Shown here: positions 56,468 to 64,000 of the stretch, piece by piece
How positions within the stretch are numbered: the first letter of the stretch is position 1
Layout of the letters: every line of letters starts with the position of its first letter
Source of the DNA: Mycolicibacter terrae
Lineage (GTDB): Bacteria; Actinomycetota; Actinomycetes; Mycobacteriales; Mycobacteriaceae
Direction: 5' to 3'
Length of the DNA: 64,000 nt
NCBI RefSeq assembly: GCF_010727125.1
Contig: NZ_AP022564.1
Location: 3,410,001-3,474,000, forward strand
Position numbers and translations under genes: made by a program
The notes under the pieces: generated by a model
What the model saw: only the letters and a program-made list of their open reading frames with translations
Database searches by the model: none
Told to the model about the DNA's origin: nothing

Positions 56468-56946
56468 CGGCGCTCCCAGGCCCCGGTGCGTCCGCCGTCT
56501 TTGCTCAGCACCCGGACGTCGTCGATGACCGCGGCGCGGTCGACGGCCTTGATCATGTCGTAGAGAGTCAGCGCCGCCACGCTGACCGCGGTCAGCGCCT
56601 CCATCTCCACCCCGGTGCGGTCGGTGGTGCGCACCGAGGCGGTGATGTCGATCTGGGTTTCGCCGATCGCGAAGTCCACGTCGACGCCGGTGAGCGCCAA
56701 CTGGTGGCAGAGCGGGACCAGATCGCTGGTGCGCTTGGCGGCCATGATGCCCGCCACCCGCGCGGTGGCCAGCGCGTCGCCCTTGGGCAGCCCGCCGGCC
56801 GAGATCAGCTGCACCACCTGGGCCGTGGTGCGCAGCACGCCGGCGGCGACGGCGACGCGCTTGGTGGCCGCCTTCGCGCTGACGTCGACCATATGGGCCG
56901 CACCGCGTTCATCGAGGTGTGAGAGCGGCCCGGTCATGGCGGTCAC
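56464..56946 (-). CDS. moaC2: cyclic pyranopterin monophosphate synthase MoaC2
   Basis: The 160-aa MoaC protein has the active-site residues in [15 protein letters not shown], the [29 protein letters not shown] block, and Lys/Asp residues in the [10 protein letters not shown] tail. With MoaA2 it forms cPMP. GTG 56946 or ATG 56937 are both possible starts; ATG fits the family length. The stop of the upstream Rv0863-type gene is 2-3 bp away. Confidence 0.94.
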   Translation of the reverse strand: MTAMTGPLSHLDERGAAHMVDVSAKAATKRVAVAAGVLRTTAQVVQLISAGGLPKGDALATARVAGIMAAKRTSDLVPLCHQLALTGVDVDFAIGETQIDITASVRTTDRTGVEMEALTAVSVAALTLYDMIKAVDRAAVIDDVRVLSKDGGRTGAWERR

Positions 56947-56948
56947 GC

Positions 56949-57146
56949 CTACCGGTTGACGTCGGTGACCGGATGCAGGTACGGCAGCTCGTCAGACGGG
57001 AGCGGGAACACCAGGTCCCCGAACGGTGACAGCGCACCGGCCCGGTCGGTGCGCAGCTCGCTCACTGCCGGTTCGCCGTCGGTCTCCGGCCACCCGTTGT
57101 CGACGTACCGGTTCTTGTTGTCCTGATTCGCAGCCACGGTTCCCAT
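56949..57146 (-). CDS. conserved hypothetical (Rv0863 type)
   Basis: The 65-aa, mostly polar peptide ([18 protein letters not shown]...[20 protein letters not shown]) matches the position and size class of mycobacterial Rv0863. It is the first gene of the moaC2-mog-moaE2 transcript and is divergent from the Rv0862c-type gene. No fold or function is recognised. Confidence 0.78.
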   Translation of the reverse strand: MGTVAANQDNKNRYVDNGWPETDGEPAVSELRTDRAGALSPFGDLVFPLPSDELPYLHPVTDVNR

Positions 57147-57200
57147 TCTGACAGGTCGCGATCGGCGTTGCTCACCGGTTGGGCCTTACGCTGGTCGTCG

Positions 57201-59570
57201 ATGACCGAACACGCCCGGGGTGTGCCGCTGGGATCGTGGCTGGCCGACCTGCCCGACGAGGCTCTGATCCGGCTACTGGAGCTGCGGCCCGACCTCGCCC
57301 AACCGCCGCCGGGCAGTATCGCCGCTCTGGCGGCCCGAGCGCAGGCCCGCCAGTCGGTCCGGGCGGCCACCGACGAGCTGGATTTTCTGCGGCTCGCCGT
57401 TCTCGACGCCCTGCTGGTGTTGGAGGCCGACGCCGCTACGGTGCCGGTGGCCGACCTGCTGGCGCTGATCGGTGAGCGCGCCCCCGCCGACGCGGTGCAC
57501 GAGGCGCTGACCGACCTGATCGAACGGGCGCTGTGTTGGGGTTCGCCGCATGAGCCCGGCGGTTCAGCGAGGCTCGACGAAGGAGAGGCGAAGCTGGGAC
57601 CGCCGCATGAGCACGGCGGTGTGCTGCGGGTGGCCGCCGAAGTCGGTGCCGGGCTGCCCTGGCATCCGGGCCAGGTCACCCGGGAGGATCCCGGGCAGAG
57701 CCCGGAGCAGATCATGGCTGCCGTCGCCGAGCTCGACCCGCCCCAGCGCGATCTGCTGGACAAGCTGCTGGCGGGCTCCCCGATCGGCCGCACCCGCGAC
57801 GCTGCCCCCGGGGCACCGCCGGAGCACCCGGTGCCGCGACTGCTGGCGGCCGGTCTGCTGCGCCGCATCGACGACGAGACGGTGATCCTGCCGCGGTTGG
57901 TCGGCCAGGTGCTGCGCGGTGAGCATCCCGGGCCGGTCGCTCTGCGCGCCCCCGACCCGGTGGTCTCCCAGACCACGGCGGCCGACGTCGACGCGGTGGC
58001 GGCCGGTGCGGTGATCGACCTGCTGCGTGAACTCGACGTGATCCTGGCCGGCCTGGGCGATGCGCCGGTGCCGGAGCTGCGCAGCGGCGGGCTGGGCGTC
58101 CGCGAGGTCAAGCGGCTGGCCAAGACGACCGGCGTCGACGAGACCCGGCTGGGCCTGCTGCTCGAGGTGGCCGCCACCGCCCGCCTGATCGCCTCCGACT
58201 ATCCCGACCCGGCGACCGTCGACAAGCGGGAGTGGCCCGACGCCGACGGGCCGTACTGGGCGCCGACGGTGCTCGCCGACCGGTTCGCCGAGCGACCGAC
58301 CGCCGAACGCTGGCATCTGCTGGCCGCCACCTGGCTGGAGTTGGCCGCCCGGCCGAGCCTGATCGGTAGCCGGGGCGCGGACGGCAAACCGCGGGCGGCG
58401 CTGTCGACGCCCCTGTTCTCAACCGCCGCCCCGCTGGATCGCCGGCTGCTGCTGGGCATGCTCGCCCAACTGCCCGAGGGTGCCGGGGTCGACGCCGTGT
58501 CCGCGTCACAGGCATTGGTCTGGCGGCGGCCGCGCTGGGCCAATCGGCTCCAGCCCGGACCGGTGGGCGAGCTGCTCGACGAGGCGCACGCGCTCGGCGT
58601 GCTGGGCCGGGGCGCCATCAGCTCCCCGGGGCGTGCGCTGCTGGCCGGCGCCCTGGCCGATGGCGCAGCCGAGTCCGCCACCCTCGCGGCCGTCTCGTCG
58701 ATGACCAAGGCCTTACCCGAGCCGATCGACCATTTCCTGGTGCAGGCCGATCTGACCGTGGTGGTGCCGGGTCCGTTGAAACGTGAGCTGGCCGAGGAGC
58801 TGGGCGTGGTGGCCACCGTCGAATCGGCCGGCGCGGCGATGGTGTACCGGGTCTCCGAACAGACCATCCGGGCCGCCCTGGACGTCGGGCGGACCGGCGC
58901 GGGCCTGCACGCATTCTTCGCAAGGCACTCGAGGACCCCGGTGCCGCAGGGACTCACCTACCTGATCGACGACGTGGCGCGCCGGCACGGGCAGCTGCGG
59001 ATCGGGATGGCGGCGTCCTTCGTGCGCTGCGAGGATCCGGCCCTGCTGGCCCAGGCCATGGCGACGCCGGCCGCCGAGGCGCTCGGGCTGCGGGTGTTGG
59101 CCCCGACGGTGGCGGTGGCGCAGGCCCCGATCGCCGACGTGCTGGCCGCGCTGCGCGACGCCGGTCTCGCCCCGGCCGCCGAGGACGCCACCGGAACGAT
59201 CGTCGACATCCGGCCGCGCGGGGTGCGGGTGCCGACCCCGGCCGAGCGTCGCGGTCACCGGCCGGCCGCCGGGCCCAGCGGCGAAAGCCTCACCTCGCTG
59301 GTTCGGGTGCTGCGCACTGTGACGTCGGCGCCGTTCGACAACATCCGCCTGGAGCCGGTGACCGCGATGATCATGCTGAAACGCGCCGCGGCCGAGGGGT
59401 CCACCGTGCTGATCGGCTACGTCGACGCCGCCGGGGTCGCCACCCAGCGGGAGATCTCCCCCGTGCTGGTGCGCGGCGGCCAGTTGGTGGCGTTCGATTC
59501 GACGTCGGGCCAGATGCGTGATTTCACCATCCACCGCATCACGTCGATCGCGTCGACCGAGCCGCAGTGA
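57201..59570 (+). CDS. helicase-associated / WYL-domain protein (Rv0862c type)
   Basis: The 789-aa protein has an N-terminal winged-helix-like region, a middle region resembling the Helicase_C_3 domain (residues about 500-620, PIDHFLVQADLTVVVPGPL...), and a C-terminal WYL-type domain (about 715-785, STVLIGYVDAAGVATQREISPVLVRGGQLVAFDS). It lies directly upstream of ercc3, so a partnership in DNA repair is plausible. The start ATG 57201 excludes 11 unsupported codons. Residues about 116-140 come from an in-frame 57-bp repeat insertion, making this protein about 30 residues longer than Rv0862c as I recall it. Confidence 0.85.
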   Translation: MTEHARGVPLGSWLADLPDEALIRLLELRPDLAQPPPGSIAALAARAQARQSVRAATDELDFLRLAVLDALLVLEADAATVPVADLLALIGERAPADAVHEALTDLIERALCWGSPHEPGGSARLDEGEAKLGPPHEHGGVLRVAAEVGAGLPWHPGQVTREDPGQSPEQIMAAVAELDPPQRDLLDKLLAGSPIGRTRDAAPGAPPEHPVPRLLAAGLLRRIDDETVILPRLVGQVLRGEHPGPVALRAPDPVVSQTTAADVDAVAAGAVIDLLRELDVILAGLGDAPVPELRSGGLGVREVKRLAKTTGVDETRLGLLLEVAATARLIASDYPDPATVDKREWPDADGPYWAPTVLADRFAERPTAERWHLLAATWLELAARPSLIGSRGADGKPRAALSTPLFSTAAPLDRRLLLGMLAQLPEGAGVDAVSASQALVWRRPRWANRLQPGPVGELLDEAHALGVLGRGAISSPGRALLAGALADGAAESATLAAVSSMTKALPEPIDHFLVQADLTVVVPGPLKRELAEELGVVATVESAGAAMVYRVSEQTIRAALDVGRTGAGLHAFFARHSRTPVPQGLTYLIDDVARRHGQLRIGMAASFVRCEDPALLAQAMATPAAEALGLRVLAPTVAVAQAPIADVLAALRDAGLAPAAEDATGTIVDIRPRGVRVPTPAERRGHRPAAGPSGESLTSLVRVLRTVTSAPFDNIRLEPVTAMIMLKRAAAEGSTVLIGYVDAAGVATQREISPVLVRGGQLVAFDSTSGQMRDFTIHRITSIASTEPQ
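57546..57620. repeat. third copy of the 57-bp repeat, inside the Rv0862c-type gene
   Basis: This copy shares about 90% identity with the 19081-19194 units and, in the coding direction, is read in the same frame: [25 protein letters not shown]. The flanking PHE(P/H)GG boundaries look like the repeat's own ends, showing one full unit plus part of a second. Insertion occurred between the N-terminal region and the rest of the protein, apparently tolerated. Confidence 0.85.
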
Positions 59571-59592
59571 GCGCCATTGTCGGAGCTCTCCG

Positions 59593-59598
59593 GATAAT
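59593..59598 (+). promoter_or_regulatory. candidate -10 element for leaderless ercc3
   Basis: GATAAT lies so that the seventh base downstream is the A of the ercc3 ATG at 59605. No Shine-Dalgarno is seen before that ATG. A separate leaderless promoter would allow ercc3 expression independent of the upstream gene, which ends 34 bp before. Confidence 0.45.
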
Positions 59599-59604
59599 GG
59601 GCCC

Positions 59605-61257
59605 ATGAGCACCGACGGGCCGTTGATCGTCCAATCCGACAAGACCGTGCTGCTCGAGGTCGACCATGAGCAGGCCGGCGCGGCGCGCGCCGCCATCGCG
59701 CCGTTCGCCGAGCTGGAACGCGCCCCGGAGCACGTGCACACCTATCGCATCACCCCGTTGGCGTTGTGGAACGCCCGCGCGGCCGGCCACGACGCGGAGC
59801 AGGTGGTCGACGCACTGGTCAGCCACTCGCGCTACGCGGTACCGCAGCCGCTGCTGGTCGACATCGTCGACACCATGGCCCGCTACGGGCGCCTGCAGCT
59901 GGTGAAGAGCCCGGTGCACGGTCTGACCCTGGTCAGCCTGGATCGTGCCGTGCTCGAGGAGGTGCTGCGCAACAAGAAGATCACGCCGATGCTCGGTGCC
60001 CGCATCGACGACGACACGGTCGTGGTGCATCCCAGTGAGCGCGGCCGGGTCAAGCAGATGCTGCTCAAAATCGGTTGGCCCGCAGAGGATCTGGCCGGCT
60101 ATGTCGATGGCGAGGCGCATCCGATCGAGCTGCGCCAGGACGGCTGGCAGCTGCGCGACTACCAGGAGATGGCCGCCGACTCGTTCTGGTCGGGCGGCTC
60201 GGGGGTGGTGGTGCTGCCGTGCGGCGCCGGCAAGACGCTGGTCGGCGCCGCGGCGATGGCCAAAGCCGGCGCCACCACGCTGATCTTGGTCACCAACACC
60301 GTCGCCGGCCGGCAGTGGAAACGCGAGCTGATCGCGCGCACCTCGCTGACCGAAGAGGAGGTCGGCGAGTACTCCGGAGAACGCAAGGAGATCCGGCCGG
60401 TCACCATCGCCACCTATCAGGTGATCACCCGCCGCACCAAGGGCGAGTATCGGCATCTGGAACTGTTCGACAGTCGCGACTGGGGCCTGATCATCTACGA
60501 CGAGGTGCATCTGCTGCCGGCGCCGGTGTTCCGGATGACCGCCGATCTGCAGTCGCGGCGGCGGCTCGGACTGACCGCCACCCTGATCCGGGAGGACGGC
60601 CGCGAAGGTGACGTGTTCAGCCTGATCGGGCCGAAGCGCTACGACGCCCCGTGGAAGGACATCGAGGCCCAGGGCTGGATCGCGCCGGCCGAATGCATCG
60701 AGGTGCGGGTCACCATGACCGAGAGCGAACGGATGACCTACGCCGTGGCCGAGCCGGAGGAGCGCTACAAGCTGTGCTCGACGGTGCACTCCAAGATCGC
60801 GGTGGTGCGCTCGATCCTCAAGCAGCATCCCGGCGAACAGACCCTGGTGATCGGCGCCTACCTCGACCAGTTGGAGGAACTGGGCGAGCAGTTGGGCGCC
60901 CCGGTCATCCAGGGTTCGACGCGCACCGCCGAACGCGAGAAGCTGTTCGACGCCTTCCGCCGCGGCGAGGTATCGACCCTGGTGGTGTCCAAGGTCGCCA
61001 ACTTCTCCATCGACCTGCCGGAAGCGTCGGTGGCGGTGCAGGTCTCGGGCACCTTCGGGTCCCGGCAGGAGGAGGCCCAGCGGCTCGGCCGGCTGCTGCG
61101 CCCCAAGGCCGCCGGTGGCGGAGCGGTGTTCTACTCGGTGGTCGCCCGCGACAGCCTGGACGCCGAGTACGCCGCGCACCGGCAGCGGTTTCTGGCCGAA
61201 CAGGGCTACGGCTACATCATCCGCGACGCCGACGACCTGCTCGGCCCGGCGATCTAA
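59605..61257 (+). CDS. ercc3: bacterial XPB helicase Ercc3
   Basis: The 550-aa superfamily 2 helicase has an N-terminal damage-recognition-like domain, then Walker A LPCGAGKTL, motif II DEVH, motif III TAT, the RED motif (IREDGREGD), a thumb-like region, and motif VI QRLGRLLRP. It matches Rv0861c. It unwinds DNA 3'-5' and resembles the eukaryotic nucleotide-excision-repair helicase. ATG 59605 is the start; a longer frame overlaps the upstream gene. Confidence 0.95.
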   Translation: MSTDGPLIVQSDKTVLLEVDHEQAGAARAAIAPFAELERAPEHVHTYRITPLALWNARAAGHDAEQVVDALVSHSRYAVPQPLLVDIVDTMARYGRLQLVKSPVHGLTLVSLDRAVLEEVLRNKKITPMLGARIDDDTVVVHPSERGRVKQMLLKIGWPAEDLAGYVDGEAHPIELRQDGWQLRDYQEMAADSFWSGGSGVVVLPCGAGKTLVGAAAMAKAGATTLILVTNTVAGRQWKRELIARTSLTEEEVGEYSGERKEIRPVTIATYQVITRRTKGEYRHLELFDSRDWGLIIYDEVHLLPAPVFRMTADLQSRRRLGLTATLIREDGREGDVFSLIGPKRYDAPWKDIEAQGWIAPAECIEVRVTMTESERMTYAVAEPEERYKLCSTVHSKIAVVRSILKQHPGEQTLVIGAYLDQLEELGEQLGAPVIQGSTRTAEREKLFDAFRRGEVSTLVVSKVANFSIDLPEASVAVQVSGTFGSRQEEAQRLGRLLRPKAAGGGAVFYSVVARDSLDAEYAAHRQRFLAEQGYGYIIRDADDLLGPAI

Positions 61258-61303
61258 CGTCGACCCGCCCGCCCGGCACCCGCGCCCAGCGCGGCGTTGC
61301 GGT

Positions 61304-61309
61304 TAGCCT
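61304..61309 (+). promoter_or_regulatory. candidate -10 element for the PPOX-fold gene
   Basis: TAGCCT (TANNNT) is placed so that the seventh base downstream is the A of ATG 61316. No ribosome-binding site is visible, which suits a leaderless transcript. Confidence 0.35.
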
Positions 61310-61315
61310 CGAAAC

Positions 61316-61741
61316 ATGGCCCTATCCAAGGATGAGCGCGAACAGTTTCTGGCCGAGCCGCACATCGCGGCACTGTCGGTGAGTGCGGGCCCCGGCCGGG
61401 GCCCGCTGACGGTGCCGATCTGGTATCAGTACACGCCGGGCGGCGAGCCCTGGGTGCTCACCGGCGCCGATTCACGCAAAAGGCGGCTTATCGAGGCCGC
61501 CGGCAGTTTCTCGCTGATGGTGGAGCGGACCGAGCCGACCGTGCGCTACGTCGCCGTCGACGGTGCCCTCAGCCGCATCGAACCCGGCACGGACGACCGT
61601 CAGGCCGAACTGGCCCACCGCTACCTTCCTCCCGACCGGGCCGAGAAGTTCCTCACCTACGCACTGGCCGAACTGGGTGAGCACGTGGCCATCTATCTGC
61701 GCCCCCAGCATTGGGTCTCTGCGGACATGGGAGCCATCTAG
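61316..61741 (+). CDS. pyridoxamine-5'-phosphate-oxidase-fold protein
   Basis: The 141-aa split-barrel protein has LSVSAGPGRGPLTVPIWYQYT and ADSRKRRLIEAAGSFSLMVERTEPTVRYVAVDGAL, typical of PPOX/FDOR-class flavin- or F420-binding proteins. The cofactor is not certain. It is followed after 5 bp by a methyltransferase gene, so they are co-transcribed. Confidence 0.85.
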   Translation: MALSKDEREQFLAEPHIAALSVSAGPGRGPLTVPIWYQYTPGGEPWVLTGADSRKRRLIEAAGSFSLMVERTEPTVRYVAVDGALSRIEPGTDDRQAELAHRYLPPDRAEKFLTYALAELGEHVAIYLRPQHWVSADMGAI

Positions 61742-61746
61742 ACGCC

Positions 61747-62352
61747 ATGGGGGGCAGGCGGCTGCTGTTTCGGGGGATGTATCGGCTGGGGTTCACCCCG
61801 TGGGATGGGCACGCCCTGGCCCGCGGGCTGCGCAACCTGGTCGAGATCGACACGGGCGTGGCGATGTCGCCGGGCACCGCACTGGATCTCGGCTGCGGTA
61901 CCGGGGACAACTCCATCTACCTGGCGCAGAACGGATGGCGGGTCACCGGAGTGGATTTCGCCCCGCGGGCGCTGCGCGTCGCGCGGGACAAGGCGCAGGC
62001 CGGGAAGGTCTCGGTGCGGTTCGTCTGCGCCGACATCGCCCAACTGGCCTCGGCCGGTCTCGGTGATGACTTCGCGCTGGTGACCGACAGTGGTTGCCTG
62101 CACGGGATGAACGATCACGACCGGGCGGTCTATGTCCGGCAGGTCAACGCGGTGACCGGACCGGACTCGCGGCTGCTGATCGTCGCGTTCGCCCCGGGGG
62201 CGTTGTTCGGTGTCCGCGGGATCGACCAGGCCGAGATCACCCGGCTTTTCGCACCGGAGTGGGAGCTGATCAGCTCCGGCGATGAGCCGAACTACCTGCC
62301 CGCCAACGGCGGCCAGCCGGTGCGGCACTACCTGTTGGCGCGCCGGGCCTGA
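61747..62352 (+). CDS. class I SAM-dependent methyltransferase
   Basis: The 201-aa Rossmann methyltransferase has motif I LDLGCGTGDNSIYLA, the acidic residue in GVDFAP and DIAQLA, and a GCLHGM post-motif. It starts at ATG 61747, 5 bp after the PPOX-fold gene. It converges on the small membrane gene at 62357. The substrate is unknown; thiopurine methyltransferase-like enzymes are similar. Confidence 0.88.
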   Translation: MGGRRLLFRGMYRLGFTPWDGHALARGLRNLVEIDTGVAMSPGTALDLGCGTGDNSIYLAQNGWRVTGVDFAPRALRVARDKAQAGKVSVRFVCADIAQLASAGLGDDFALVTDSGCLHGMNDHDRAVYVRQVNAVTGPDSRLLIVAFAPGALFGVRGIDQAEITRLFAPEWELISSGDEPNYLPANGGQPVRHYLLARRA

Positions 62353-62356
62353 CCGG

Positions 62357-62644
62357 TCAGCTCCCGCAGGCGCTGGGCAGCAACATCATCAGCGGCCACA
62401 GCAGCACCCCGGCCACGGTGGCCACCTCGTAGATGCTGTGCGGCGGTATGCCGAACTGTTGCTCGGCCCGGGTCTGGAGGAGTTCCACACCGTCGGGGCG
62501 CAGGAACAGGCACACCACGCCGATGATGACGTACACCAGACCCAGCCATAGCGCCGTCTCCAGCAGCTTGGCGACACTCACGTTCACCCGGTAGTCCAGA
62601 AGACGCGAAATCCCCCGAAACCATGGAGGTTCGGGGGATTCCAC
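62357..62644 (-). CDS. small two-helix membrane protein
   Basis: The 95-aa frame from GTG 62644 encodes two hydrophobic helices (about residues 33-50 and 73-91). The first 12 codons coincide with a strong hairpin (62609-62640) just after the fadB stop, so a start at GTG 62587 or 62581 is at least as likely, giving 76 or 74 residues. I recognise no family; homologous small proteins near fadB are common in mycobacteria. Confidence 0.68.
   Translation of the reverse strand: MESPEPPWFRGISRLLDYRVNVSVAKLLETALWLGLVYVIIGVVCLFLRPDGVELLQTRAEQQFGIPPHSIYEVATVAGVLLWPLMMLLPSACGS
62609..62640 (-). terminator. hairpin after fadB
   Basis: AATCCCCCGA (62609-62618) pairs with TCGGGGGATT (62631-62640), and ACC/GGT continues the stem across a one-base bulge to a 5-base loop. 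It starts 19 bp after the fadB stop on the minus strand. The stem is very stable. It is a likely terminator for fadB or an attenuator for the small gene that follows. Confidence 0.65.
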
Positions 62645-62658
62645 GCCTGCGAGCCTAG

Positions 62659-64000
62659 CTAAAGGAGCGAGGACGGCGGGGTGAACCGGTCGCCGTATTC
62701 GGCGGCCAGTTCCTTGGCCCGCGCCACGAAGGCCTGCTGGCCCACGCCGTGCGGGCCCTCATAGCCGACGATGAACTGCGCGGTTCCGCCGGTCCAGGCC
62801 GGGTAGCCGATGCCCATGATCGCGCCGATGTTGGCGTCGGCGGTCGAGGTCAGCACGCCCTCGTCGAGGCACTTCTGGGTCTCCAGCGCCTCGGCGAACA
62901 GCATCCGGTCGATCATGTCCTGCAGCGGCGGGGTGGAGCTGCCCGAGTTGAACGTCTCCCGCAGGCCCGGCCACAGGCCGGTGCGCTTGCCGTCGACGTA
63001 CTCGTAGAAGCCGGCCCCCTTGAGGCGCGACGGACGGCCGAGCTCGATCATCTTCTCGACGACCGTCTCGTTCATCTGCTTCTCGTAGGTTCCGCCGGCC
63101 GCCTCGATGCCCTCGCGGGTGGCGATGGCGATCTTCTGCATCAGCTCGAGGTTGAGCTCGTCGCAGAGCTGCAGCGGAGCGGCGGGGTAGCCGGCCTGCA
63201 GGCCGGCCTGCTCGATGCTGGCCGGCTCCACGCCCTCACCGAGCATCATCAGCGCCTCGTTGACGAAGGTGCCGATCACGCGGGAGGTGTAGAAGCCGCG
63301 ACTGTCGTTGACCACGATCGGGGTCTTCTTGATCGCCAGCACGTAGTCGAACACCCGGGCCAGCGCCTCGTCGGAGGTCTTCTCCCCGCGGATGATCTCC
63401 ACCAGCGGCATCTTGTCGACGGGTGAGAAGAAGTGGATGCCGATGAAGTCCTCCTGGCGCTTCACGCCGGTCGCCAGACCGGTGATCGGCAGGGTGGAGG
63501 TGTTGGACCCCAGCAGCGCGTTGGGCTCGACGATGTCCTCGATCTCCTGGAAGACCTTGTGCTTGAGCTCCTGGCTCTCGAACACTGCCTCGATCACGAA
63601 GTCGACACCCTTGAGGTCGGCCGCGTCGCCGGTCGGGGTGATCTTGTCCAGCAGCGCCTTGGACTTCTCCGCGGTGGTGCGGCCGCGCTCCAGCGCCTTG
63701 GCCTCGAGTTTCTCCGAGTAGCCCTTGCCCTTCTGCGCCGCTTCCAGGCTGACGTCCTTGAGCACCACGTCGTAGCCGGCCTTGGCCGACACGTAGGCGA
63801 TGCCCGCGCCCATCATCCCGGCACCGAGCACACCGATCTTGCGGATCGGGGTCTGGCCGATGCCGTCGGGCCGGCTGCCGCCGCCGTTGATGTGCTGCAG
63901 GTCCAAGAAGAACGCCTGGATCATGTTCTTGGCGACCTGGCCGGTGACCAGCGAGGTGAAGTACCGGCTCTCGATGCGGCTGGCGGTGTCGAAGTCCACC
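62659..64000 (-). CDS. fadB: fatty-acid oxidation multifunctional protein FadB, C-terminal part (5' end outside window)
   Basis: The visible 447 residues contain the end of the enoyl-CoA hydratase domain, then the 3-hydroxyacyl-CoA dehydrogenase NAD-binding motif VLGAGMMGAG, the catalytic His in FFSPVDKMPLVEIIRG, and the dehydrogenase C-terminal domains. It corresponds to Rv0860, alpha subunit of the trifunctional beta-oxidation complex with FadA. The frame runs off the right edge. A stem-loop follows the stop. Confidence 0.95.
   Translation of the reverse strand, partial: VDFDTASRIESRYFTSLVTGQVAKNMIQAFFLDLQHINGGGSRPDGIGQTPIRKIGVLGAGMMGAGIAYVSAKAGYDVVLKDVSLEAAQKGKGYSEKLEAKALERGRTTAEKSKALLDKITPTGDAADLKGVDFVIEAVFESQELKHKVFQEIEDIVEPNALLGSNTSTLPITGLATGVKRQEDFIGIHFFSPVDKMPLVEIIRGEKTSDEALARVFDYVLAIKKTPIVVNDSRGFYTSRVIGTFVNEALMMLGEGVEPASIEQAGLQAGYPAAPLQLCDELNLELMQKIAIATREGIEAAGGTYEKQMNETVVEKMIELGRPSRLKGAGFYEYVDGKRTGLWPGLRETFNSGSSTPPLQDMIDRMLFAEALETQKCLDEGVLTSTADANIGAIMGIGYPAWTGGTAQFIVGYEGPHGVGQQAFVARAKELAAEYGDRFTPPSSLL

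Overview
The window is GC-rich actinobacterial DNA from a mycobacterium (Mycobacterium sensu lato) that is not M. tuberculosis. The evidence is a PE_PGRS tail at the left edge, an ArfABC locus, PrrAB, RpfA, EchA6, mycobacterial moa paralogues and many GTG or leaderless starts. From about 16.1 kb to the right edge the gene order follows, inverted, the M. tuberculosis stretch Rv0910 down to Rv0860 (order recalled from memory), with local insertions and losses. PE_PGRS genes suggest a slow-growing or terrae-like lineage, but the species cannot be fixed from sequence alone.

Layout. Positions 1-16.1 kb are accessory relative to M. tuberculosis. They hold a PE_PGRS 3' end; an alpha/beta hydrolase / HAD / MDR oxidoreductase operon divergent from a CGNR zinc-finger regulator; tRNA-Arg(CCU); a secreted phosphoesterase; two divergent DUF1214-type exported proteins; a gamma-glutamylcyclotransferase / poly-gamma-glutamate-hydrolase fusion directly followed by an F420-type LLM oxidoreductase; a TetR/SDR divergent pair; and an ABC-F ATPase preceded by a 13-aa leader peptide and alternative RNA hairpins. 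Positions 16.1-29.3 kb carry an Rv0910-type SRPBCC toxin homologue without its antitoxin, ctpE, an Rv0906-type metallo-hydrolase whose C-terminus is made of 57-bp repeats, echA6, accD3, an EamA transporter, a heterodimeric ABC exporter, and prrAB. Positions 29.3-33.1 kb carry arfCBA, a BON lipoprotein, an FKBP and gltA2 on the minus strand.

Positions 33.2-49.1 kb contain an MFS transporter, pdxH, citA, an AurF-like diiron protein with fprB and a methyltransferase, serC with a CRP-like site, sepH, small membrane proteins, an RNA methyltransferase, a DUF3027 protein with a heptad-repeat tail, an MFS exporter/DUF2771 pair and a Xi-class GST. Positions 49.5-57.1 kb contain a DUF732 protein, fadE10, cspB and a molybdenum-cofactor cluster (moaA2-moaD2 and Rv0863-moaC2-mog-moaE2) interrupted by rpfA. 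rpfA sits behind a ydaO-type c-di-AMP riboswitch and ends in a 19-bp perfect terminator stem. Positions 57.2-64 kb hold the Rv0862c-type WYL protein with ercc3 (bacterial XPB), a PPOX-fold protein, a methyltransferase, a small membrane protein and the 3' part of fadB.

The most notable points are: (1) the gamma-glutamyl-chemistry fusion beside an F420-dependent-type enzyme, which suggests trimming of the F420 oligo-gamma-glutamate tail; (2) the leader-peptide/alternative-hairpin arrangement ahead of the ABC-F gene; and (3) a 57-bp repeat inserted in the same reading frame in two unrelated genes.
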